DNA from: Rhodothermales bacterium
Lineage (GTDB): Bacteria > Bacteroidota > Rhodothermia > Rhodothermales > UBA10348
DNA: 64,000 nt
NCBI GenBank assembly: GCA_024711125.1
Contig: JANJTM010000038.1
Location: 124,001-188,000, forward strand
Direction: 5' to 3'
The position numbers were made by a program, and so were the translations under genes. A model generated the notes under the pieces. That model was not told the origin of the DNA, ran no database searches, and worked only from the letters and a program-made list of their open reading frames with translations. Below, one piece after another: positions 9,201 through 15,542 of the stretch (the stretch's first letter is position 1; every line of letters starts with the position of its first letter).

Positions 9201-9224
9201 CAGGTCGATACACGTATCTACCTG
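9201..9224. promoter_or_regulatory. 24-bp palindromic operator candidate between gntR and fadL-like gene
   Basis: The left arm CAGGT-c-GATAC and right arm GTATC-t-ACCTG flank a 2-bp centre. All ten arm positions pair; only the single spacer base in each arm breaks symmetry. It lies 18 bp upstream of the gntR start codon and 141 bp upstream of the divergent fadL-like start, the expected place for an autoregulatory GntR site. Confidence 0.7.
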
Positions 9225-9365
9225 TATTGATCCTGCACGCGTTTCCCTCGGGACTCCTGCGCACGCCCCCTGCACGGCGAGTGGGGGAACGCCCGTCGCG
9301 CCGGGATCCGGAGCGCCCCCGACCTTGAGCGGATGAGACGTTCACCCTTCCGAGACCCGATCACC

Positions 9366-10775
9366 ATGAAACGCCCATCCCTCGTCGCGGCGCTCCTCGT
9401 TGCCGCCTTCCTGATCCCGGCCACCGCGTGGGCGCAAGCCGGACACGTTCTCAACGGCGTTGGCCCGATCGACCAGGGCATGTCGGGAGCGGGCATGGCC
9501 CGACCCCAGGACGCCCTGACCGCGCTGCACTGGAATCCTGCGGCTCTTTTCTCGATCCCCGGGCGCTCGATCGACGTCAGTCTCCAGGTCATGCGCCCGT
9601 CCGGAGCCCTCACCTCGTCCGTGGATGCCGGTGCGTTCGGCCAGGTACCGAACCCGGCGACCGGCGGTACGATTCCCTTCCCGTGGAACGATCTCGAGGG
9701 AACCACCGACAGCGAGGCCGGGCTCTTTCCGATTCCTTCGATCGGAACCGTCACTGCACGCCCGGGCTCGCGGTTCGCGTGGGGGCTGAGCGCGTTCGGC
9801 GTCGGCGGATTCGGGGTGGACTACGCCCTCTCCCCGATGGACGCCATGTCGGGGCAGCTTCCGGAAAATCCCCTCTTGTCCCAGCAACAGGCCGAAGGGG
9901 GAATCGGGTTCGGTGCGCTCAGCTCCACGTTCATGCTGCTCCAGGTATCTCCGACCGTCGCGTATCGCCTGACCGATGCCCTGTCGGTGGGCATCGCGCC
10001 GACCCTCAACCTGGCATCGCTCGAACTCTCCGTCTTCCCGGCCACGCCTCCGCAGACCTTTCCCAACCCGATGGATCCGTCCGGAACCAGCCGCCTTGCC
10101 CTCTATCCCGACGCACCTGCAGCCTGGGCTACCGGTTTCGGCTTCCAGGCCGGGCTGCACCTCGAGATGCCCTCCGGGGTGAGCGTCGCCGTGTCCTACA
10201 AGAGCCGACAGGCCTTCCAGGACTTCTCGTTCGAGCCTACGACGACCGGAGCCGAAGACTACACGTTCCGCATGGATTACCCGATGACCGTGTCGGCCGG
10301 CGTTGCATACACCGGCGTGGACCGGCTGCTCCTCGCCGCCGACGTGCGTTATCTCGACTTCGAGAACACACCCGGCTTCGAGGATTCGGGGTTCGGCCCG
10401 CAGGGCGAGGTCCTCGGCTTCGGATGGAACAGCATCACGGTCGTTGCCGTCGGCGCGCAGGTCGAGGTGACCCCGCGGCTGCCGGTGCGCGTCGGGTATT
10501 CGGTGAACGGCAATCCGATCGACGATACGGACACCTTCTTCAACACGCCGGCGCCGGCCATCATCGAACAGCATGCGTCGGTTGGTTTCTCCTACGCCAT
10601 CAGTGAGCGGGTATCCCTCGGCCTGGCGGCCCAGTTCGGCCTCTCGAACGACATCCGGGGCACCTGGAAGACCGTCCATCCGGCGAACGGCTCCACCGTG
10701 GACGTCCCGGGTACGGGTGTGTCCAGTGAATTGTCTACCTTCACCGCCATCGGAGGCCTTCACGTGCGGCTGTGA
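9366..10775 (+). CDS. FadL/OmpP1-type outer-membrane transport protein
   Basis: 469 aa with signal peptide MKRPSLVAALLVAAFLIPATAWA. The mature start (GHVLNGVGPIDQGMSGAGMA ... LTALHWNPAAL) is the hallmark N-terminus of OMPP1/FadL/TodX porins, which let hydrophobic compounds such as fatty acids or aromatics cross the outer membrane; alternating beta-strand patterns run to the C-terminal aromatic-poor strand TFTAIGGLHVRL. Length fits the family. The divergent GntR regulator and shared operator region suggest substrate-responsive expression. The exact substrate is not readable. Confidence 0.8.
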   Translation: MKRPSLVAALLVAAFLIPATAWAQAGHVLNGVGPIDQGMSGAGMARPQDALTALHWNPAALFSIPGRSIDVSLQVMRPSGALTSSVDAGAFGQVPNPATGGTIPFPWNDLEGTTDSEAGLFPIPSIGTVTARPGSRFAWGLSAFGVGGFGVDYALSPMDAMSGQLPENPLLSQQQAEGGIGFGALSSTFMLLQVSPTVAYRLTDALSVGIAPTLNLASLELSVFPATPPQTFPNPMDPSGTSRLALYPDAPAAWATGFGFQAGLHLEMPSGVSVAVSYKSRQAFQDFSFEPTTTGAEDYTFRMDYPMTVSAGVAYTGVDRLLLAADVRYLDFENTPGFEDSGFGPQGEVLGFGWNSITVVAVGAQVEVTPRLPVRVGYSVNGNPIDDTDTFFNTPAPAIIEQHASVGFSYAISERVSLGLAAQFGLSNDIRGTWKTVHPANGSTVDVPGTGVSSELSTFTAIGGLHVRL

Positions 10776-10837
10776 CGTCCCGTCCAGCCGGGCAGGCTCC
10801 TGCGAACGACCCCCTCACCCGGAGATCCGATTCCGCC

Positions 10838-11041
10838 ATGACCAAGAACATGGGAACCCTCGACCGCGGCGCCCGCGTCGTTGCCGCCATCGTGCTCGCC
10901 GTGCTGTACTTCACCGGAGTCGTGGAAGGCACGCTGGGTATCGTGGTCCTTGTGATCGCGGCCGTATTCGTACTCACGAGTGCCGTTTCCTTCTGTCCGC
11001 TGTACGCACCCCTCGGTCTTTCGACGAAGAAGAAGGACTAG
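10838..11041 (+). CDS. Small DUF2892 (YgaP-like) membrane protein
   Basis: 67 aa with two closely spaced hydrophobic helices (VVAAIVLAVLYFTGVVEG and IVVLVIAAVFVLTSAVSF) followed by CPLYAPLGLSTKKKD, the standard pattern of DUF2892 inner-membrane proteins. Start MTKNMGTLDRGAR is selected over the track start because the N-terminus then matches the family length. Its function is unknown. It lies 62 bp after the FadL-like gene and may share its transcript. Its stop codon falls inside the left copy of the 19-nt repeat that bounds the next gene-free block. Confidence 0.75.
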   Translation: MTKNMGTLDRGARVVAAIVLAVLYFTGVVEGTLGIVVLVIAAVFVLTSAVSFCPLYAPLGLSTKKKD

Positions 11042-11056
11042 GGAGTGTTCACACTC
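11038..11056. repeat. Left copy of a 19-nt boundary repeat
   Basis: CTAGGGAGTGTTCACACTC matches the reverse complement of the copy at 11605-11623 at 17 of 19 positions, with a perfect 12-bp core GTGTTCACACTC. It overlaps the stop codon of the DUF2892 gene. Confidence 0.75.
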
Positions 11057-11604
11057 TTGGTTGACGCCCGCTCCGGCACGTCCTGCTAGCAGGGGCCAGA
11101 TCGAAGCGGAATCGTCATCCAGGACAAACGCCCGAATTCCATCGGGGGGCGGAATCGAACCCGCGCGGATCCCTTTCCGGCCATGCGCGGGCCCCGGAGG
11201 TACGCGGCGCACGCCTGCCAGACCACCCTGCCCGACCCGGGGCCGGCCGGGCTTTTCGTGGTGCTATTGCGAACGACCTCGTCAGGGAAGTGGAGTAGGA
11301 GGCGAAATTCCACTTCCGAGGCCATTTTTCGGGCGCGGAAGTGGAATTCAGCCCCGAATTACACTTCGCGGCCCCGAAGAGCGGCTTCCGGAGTGGAATC
11401 TGCGGCGATATGCCACTTCGTCGCGCCGAGAGCAGGAAATGGCGCCCCACCGGGCCGACGCTCCCCGAAGCCCCTCCTCCCCGACCCCGCATTCGGCTGT
11501 CAACTCGAGGCCGTACGGACGCAGACCCGTGATCGCGCGCCGGCCGAGGTCCTTATTCCGGTCGCCGTATCGCATCACGCGCGTCGTAGAAGAACGAGTC
11601 CCCG
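11057..11604. other. Gene-free block between the inverted boundary repeats
   Basis: No frame here has recognisable protein features; the ORFs in the track are arginine-rich, change sense across the inverted repeats and match nothing I know. Contents: a tRNA T-arm-like fragment on the minus strand near 11150-11170, a CCCGG/CCGGG hairpin followed by CTTTT near 11236-11260, and an array of alternating inverted repeats at 11286-11422. The block may be a structured RNA gene or a small non-autonomous mobile element; neither is proven. Confidence 0.5.
11286..11422. repeat. Array of six alternating inverted repeats (GGAAGTGGAATT)
   Basis: Six imperfect copies of a 10-14 nt motif alternate in orientation: 11286 (+), 11304-11318 (-), 11336-11349 (+), 11356-11371 (-), 11388-11402 (+), 11408-11422 (-). 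Neighbours pair as hairpins 1/2, 3/4 and 5/6. Copies 2 and 3 can pair instead over 13 perfect bp (AATTCCACTTCCG with CGGAAGTGGAATT), so mutually exclusive folds are possible. Confidence 0.7.
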
Positions 11605-11646
11605 GAGTGTGAACACGCCCTGGTTCAGCGTGAACACGCCCTGAGT
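11605..11646. repeat. Right boundary repeat with tandem 21-bp duplication
   Basis: The inverted partner of the 11038 repeat (11605-11623) is followed by a second copy of its inner part: GTGAACACGCCCTG occurs at 11609 and 11630, a 21-bp period. It lies 48 bp from the 3' end of moeA, where it might also act as a transcript-end structure. Confidence 0.7.
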
Positions 11647-11693
11647 GACCGGCAGGAAGGGCGCCCGGTCTCGCAGGAACAGCGCCGGGCGCC

Positions 11694-12908
11694 CTACCAG
11701 TCGATCGCCTCGGTCTCTACCATGGCGCCGGCAGGCGCGGTGTCCCACGCGGCCGGCAGGTGGACGATGCGATCGGCTCTCAGGACGCTGGTGAAGAGGT
11801 TCGACCCCTGTTCTCCGGTCGGTCGCACCGTGGATCGCCCGTCGCCGTCCTCCCCGGCGACACCCCGCGCGAACACGTGCAGCCCCGGCGGTTTCGGGAA
11901 TGCCGTCTCCAGCGCCGCCCGGATTCGCGGTCGAAGGACGGTGCTCCGTCCGAGCATCGTCGCGATCGCCGGGCGCGCGTACTGATCGAAGCAGATCGAC
12001 GACGATACCGGGTTGCCGGGCAGGCCCAGGACCGGAACGCCGTCGAGGCGACCGAAGAGCAGGGGATTCCCCGGGCGCTGCATCACCTTCCAGAAGTCTG
12101 CGACGAATCCCCGTTCGCGCAGCGCTTCGTGCACGAGATCGTACCGACCCATCGACACGCCCCCGGAAAACACGACGAGATCGGCCGTTCGCGCCGCATC
12201 GATCACCGAGAGCAGGTCCTTTTTCGCGTCGGGCGCATGATAGGCGCCGTGCAACTGCGCGCCGGCCCGCTCGGCCTGCACGGACAGCGCGAAGGCGTTG
12301 GTGTTGTAGATCTCGCCCGGCCGCAGGCCCCGCGAACCCGGCTCCACCAGTTCGCTGCCCGTGGTCACGAGGGCGACGCGCGGACGTTTCCTTACCGGTA
12401 CCCGGCCCAATCCGAGCCCGGCCAGCACACCTACCGCACCCCCGCCCAGGACCTGCCCCGCCGACACCACCGTATCCCCGCGGCCGACATCCTGCCCTGC
12501 GGGGCGCACGTGGGCTCCATCGGGCGGAAAACGGAGGATCCGAACGGCAGACGTGCCCGCGTCCTCCGTCCACTCGACCGGAACCACCAGGCCGGTGCCC
12601 TCCGGGACGGGCGCACCGGTCATGATGCGTACGGCAGTGCCCCGTTCCACGGTTTCGGCCCACGGAGATCCTGCGGCGGCCTCCCCGATCACGCGCAATA
12701 CCCTCGGCGGCTCGCCCCGGTCTGCCGACGCGACCGCATACCCGTCCATGGCCGAATTCGCGAACGGCGGGACGTCGTGGGGCGCCTCGATGTCCCTCGC
12801 CGCCGTGCGCCCCGCGGCTTCGGCCAGGGGAACGGTCTCTTCAGAAAGCGTCCGACAGACCGAAAGCACGAGGTCCCGCGCTTCCTCGACGGCGATCGAC
12901 GTGCGCAT
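11694..12908 (-). CDS. moeA: Molybdopterin molybdenumtransferase MoeA
   Basis: 404 aa, the usual MoeA length. MoeA inserts molybdate into adenylylated molybdopterin, the step before MobA. Family signatures visible: PPFANSAMDGYAV near residue 45, RIMTGAPVPEGTG near 95, VALVTTGSELVEPG near 180, FSGGVSMGRYDLV near 250 and VLGLPGNPVSSSICF near 300. The ATG at 12908 gives MRTSIAVEEARDLVLS; the longer track ORF is antisense to pgi. It is divergent from pgi across 37 bp. Together with mobA it supplies cofactor for the molybdoenzyme at the left edge. Confidence 0.92.
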   Translation of the reverse strand: MRTSIAVEEARDLVLSVCRTLSEETVPLAEAAGRTAARDIEAPHDVPPFANSAMDGYAVASADRGEPPRVLRVIGEAAAGSPWAETVERGTAVRIMTGAPVPEGTGLVVPVEWTEDAGTSAVRILRFPPDGAHVRPAGQDVGRGDTVVSAGQVLGGGAVGVLAGLGLGRVPVRKRPRVALVTTGSELVEPGSRGLRPGEIYNTNAFALSVQAERAGAQLHGAYHAPDAKKDLLSVIDAARTADLVVFSGGVSMGRYDLVHEALRERGFVADFWKVMQRPGNPLLFGRLDGVPVLGLPGNPVSSSICFDQYARPAIATMLGRSTVLRPRIRAALETAFPKPPGLHVFARGVAGEDGDGRSTVRPTGEQGSNLFTSVLRADRIVHLPAAWDTAPAGAMVETEAIDW

Positions 12909-12922
12909 GGTGCGTAGTTTGC

Positions 12923-12934
12923 GTTTCCGGAAAC
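12923..12934. promoter_or_regulatory. 12-bp perfect palindrome between moeA and pgi
   Basis: GTTTCCGGAAAC lies in the middle of the 37-bp divergent gap, next to TAGTTTG (12915-12921), which resembles a -7 promoter element for pgi. An operator role is possible; chance occurrence of a 12-bp palindrome cannot be excluded. Confidence 0.35.
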
Positions 12935-12945
12935 CGATTCCTGTC

Positions 12946-14217
12946 ATGATACGATTCGATGCCTCGGGCACGCAGCCCTTCCTCTCGGGCGACGCCATGG
13001 ACCGGGCCCACGCCTCCGTTCTCGCCGCACGTCGAACCCTGGTTGACGGTTCGGGGTCGGGCAACGCTTTCCTGGGTTGGCGGGATGTGCTGCGCAGTCC
13101 CGATCCTGACCTGATGGATCGCCTCCGGTCCGACGCCGAAGAGATCCGCGAGCGGGCCGATATCCTGGTCTGCATCGGCATCGGCGGTTCCTACCTGGGG
13201 GCTCGAGCCGTGCTGGACGCGCTGGGTCCGTATTTCGGTCCGGGCAGGGGACCCGAGATCCTCTTTGCCGGGCACCACATGTCGGGAGCCTACGTTCGCG
13301 ATCTGCTGGACCGACTGGAAGGTCGGTCGGTATACCTCAACGTCATCTCGAAGAGCGGCACGACGCTCGAGCCGGCGCTCGCCTTCCGCTTTCTCCGCAA
13401 GTGGGTCGAAGACCGGTTCGAAGACGCGGAACGGCGCATCCTCGTTACCACCGATCCGGAACACGGTGCGCTGAACGTCCTGCAGCGGGAAAAGGGGTAC
13501 CGGAAATACGTCATCCCTCCTTCCGTGGGTGGCCGGTTCTCCGTGCTGACCCCGGTAGGCCTGCTTCCGCTCGCCGCGGCCGGAGTGGACGTGACGGCCC
13601 TGTTCGACGGTGCCGTCGACGCGTTCCATGCCTGGGAGTCCGAAGCCGACAACCCGGCCGTGCGGTACGCCGCGACGCGTCACCTGCTCTACGAGGCAGG
13701 GTATACCACGGAGATCCTCGCCGTCTTCGAGCCGCGCCTGGCGGGCATCGGGGGATGGTGGCAGCAGCTGTTCGGGGAAAGCGAGGGCAAGGACGGAAAG
13801 GGCATCTTTCCGTCAACCCTCCAGTATTCGACGGACCTGCATTCGCTCGGGCAGTATGTCCAGGACGGTCGTCGCACGTTGATGGAGACGTTTCTCGTGG
13901 CGGACGAAGACGATGGCGGGTTGACGGTTCCGGCGTGGCCGGGGGACGAGGACGGCCTGAATTACCTGGCCGGTCGAACCCTGTCAGAGATCAACCGGAA
14001 GGCGTTCGAGGGTACGGCCCGTGCGCACCTGGACGGCTTGGTGCCCGTCATGAGGCTTGGAATGGATCGGATTTCGGAACGGGAGATCGGGCAGCTGCTG
14101 TATTTCTTCCAGTTCTCGGTAGCCGTGTCCGGATACCTCCTGGGAGTCAATCCCTTCGACCAGCCGGGCGTCGAAGCGTACAAGAAGGAGATGTTTCGCC
14201 TGTTGGGAAGGCCTTGA
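12946..14217 (+). CDS. pgi: Glucose-6-phosphate isomerase
   Basis: 423 aa. PGI interconverts glucose-6-phosphate and fructose-6-phosphate in the cytoplasm. The sugar-isomerase fold shows ILVCIGIGGSYLGARAV near residue 65, NVISKSGTTLEPALAF near 130, then GESEGKDGKGIFPST and DLHSLGQYVQDG, all conserved in bacterial PGI. Length fits the short bacterial form. The ATG at 12946 is preferred because it begins just after the divergent moeA start; the track's extension is antisense moeA. The downstream 480 bp are gene-free and carry the candidate origin. Confidence 0.93.
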   Translation: MIRFDASGTQPFLSGDAMDRAHASVLAARRTLVDGSGSGNAFLGWRDVLRSPDPDLMDRLRSDAEEIRERADILVCIGIGGSYLGARAVLDALGPYFGPGRGPEILFAGHHMSGAYVRDLLDRLEGRSVYLNVISKSGTTLEPALAFRFLRKWVEDRFEDAERRILVTTDPEHGALNVLQREKGYRKYVIPPSVGGRFSVLTPVGLLPLAAAGVDVTALFDGAVDAFHAWESEADNPAVRYAATRHLLYEAGYTTEILAVFEPRLAGIGGWWQQLFGESEGKDGKGIFPSTLQYSTDLHSLGQYVQDGRRTLMETFLVADEDDGGLTVPAWPGDEDGLNYLAGRTLSEINRKAFEGTARAHLDGLVPVMRLGMDRISEREIGQLLYFFQFSVAVSGYLLGVNPFDQPGVEAYKKEMFRLLGRP

Positions 14218-14246
14218 GCCGTTACCCACCGGGCGTCGTGCACAAT

Positions 14247-14617
14247 CCGTGGAAAACGGGGTCAACCGTGTAGACGGTCGGGGGGATGTCCCCGGTCCCG
14301 GAACCGCACGTGGAAAAGACGACTCCCACACCCGCCGTATCCACGGTCGCCGCACGGGTCCGGTGGTTGTGGAAAACGGGGGCGAAGGTGGCCGGCGCTC
14401 GTGGAAAACACGTGGAAAGGTGGAAAACCCGGCCAGAAGGGGTTTCATGGTCTCGTGGCGGGACCTACGGATGTCCTCTTTCCACAGCGGGTAGGCAGGA
14501 TGCCGGGGCATCTCGTGGAGAAAGACTTATTCCCCTTTGTCCACATCCCTATTACGAGAGCTACCCTTTTTCTTCTTCTTTCATGCTCTTGTTGAGGCGT
14601 CGTGGATTCGTGGATAC
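14247..14617. other. Candidate replication origin (oriC): cluster of DnaA-box-like 9-mers
   Basis: About eleven sites resemble DnaA boxes. GTGGAAAA-type sites occur at 14248, 14309, 14369, 14400, 14411 and 14419; CTTTCCACA at 14478; TTGTCCACA at 14537; GTATCCACG at 14337; CGTGGATTC at 14601; CGTGGATAC at 14609. TTTTCCACA is an accepted DnaA box in cyanobacteria, and TTATCCACA is the general consensus. A pyrimidine/AT-rich stretch (CCCTTTTTCTTCTTCTTTC, about 14564-14582), unusual in this GC-rich DNA, could be the unwinding element. The whole 14218-14698 gap has no convincing ORF. dnaA, dnaN and dnaB lie within 38 kb. Confidence 0.6.
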
Positions 14618-14698
14618 CCTGCATACGGATGGGGGTAGTCGTTTGTAGCCTCAACCGGACGTCGATTACCTTCGATCCAGCTTCCGCAGGGCATCCCC

Positions 14699-15538
14699 AT
14701 GATCAAGAAGATCCTCGTCGCACTCGACCCCGATTCCGACACCGCCGTCGCGGTGCGCTATGCCATCGATCTGGCCCGGAGATTCGACGCGGAGATAACG
14801 GCGATGGCGGTCGTCGACATGGGCAGCATCGACTCGACGACCCGGGGAGGAGGAATCGGCAGCATGTACTACGCCGACATCCTTCGCGAGCAACTGACGA
14901 TCGAAGCCCGCGAGAAAGCGCAGGAACTCATCGAGCGGTTCGGAGACCTGGTTGCGGACGCCGGCGTGCGGTCTCACGAGGTCGTACGGGAGGGAGTGCC
15001 CTTCGATCGGATTGTCGAGGACATGAAGTACCACGATCTGTTGATCGTCGGCAAAAACCCCCACTTCTTCTACAGCCACGAGAAGAGGCCTACGGAGACG
15101 CTCGCGAGACTGGTCGCGACGACCGTGGGGCCTTCGCTGATCGTTCCGGACGATCTTCGGGACATTCGCCGCGTGCTGCTTGCCTTCGATGGCAGCCATG
15201 CCGCCGCCCAGGCGATGCAGTCCTTCGTACAATTGTGCCCGTTCGGTCGGGACGTGGCGGTGCGCGTACTGTGCGTGCACAAGGAGACATCGGCCGATTC
15301 CGATCTCGCGCTTCGCTTCGCCGAGTCGTACCTGAAGGCGCACGGATTCGACATCCAGGTGGTCTCGATGCAGTCCGATTCGGTGGAAAAGGCGATCATG
15401 GACAACGTGGAGCACTTCCGGGCCGACCTGGTGGTGGCGGGAGCGCACTCGAAGTCCTTCCTTCAGAAGCTCGCTTTCGGATCCACGACGGCCCACCTGG
15501 TCAGGGACTGCCCGGTGGCGCTGTTCCTCGACAGTTGA
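14699..15538 (+). CDS. Universal stress protein, tandem UspA domains
   Basis: 279 aa made of two UspA repeats: residues 1-150 (KKILVALDPDSDTAVAVRYA ... DLLIVGKNPHFF) and 155-279 (RRVLLAFDGSHAAAQAMQSF ... ADLVVAGAHSKSF). The second half keeps a nucleotide-loop-like GAHSKSFLQKLAFGS; the first half's loop is less typical. Cytoplasmic stress-response role is inferred from the family. A TACCTTCG box at 14667 lies 25 nt upstream of the start, fitting a Bacteroidota-type promoter. The 3' end is 4 bp from the convergent comEC stop. Confidence 0.88.
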   Translation: MIKKILVALDPDSDTAVAVRYAIDLARRFDAEITAMAVVDMGSIDSTTRGGGIGSMYYADILREQLTIEAREKAQELIERFGDLVADAGVRSHEVVREGVPFDRIVEDMKYHDLLIVGKNPHFFYSHEKRPTETLARLVATTVGPSLIVPDDLRDIRRVLLAFDGSHAAAQAMQSFVQLCPFGRDVAVRVLCVHKETSADSDLALRFAESYLKAHGFDIQVVSMQSDSVEKAIMDNVEHFRADLVVAGAHSKSFLQKLAFGSTTAHLVRDCPVALFLDS

Positions 15539-15542
15539 TCCG

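Noticed and set aside
11141-11243. Functional tRNA gene on the minus strand
   Set aside because: The T-loop looks right, but the T-stem has two mismatches, the acceptor two, and no D-arm or anticodon arm can be drawn.
11183-11644. 153-aa plus-strand ORF in the noncoding block
   Set aside because: It runs through alternating inverted repeats (GKWSRRRNSTSE, ARKWNSAPNYTS, SGVESA), so its repeats come from DNA structure rather than protein conservation.
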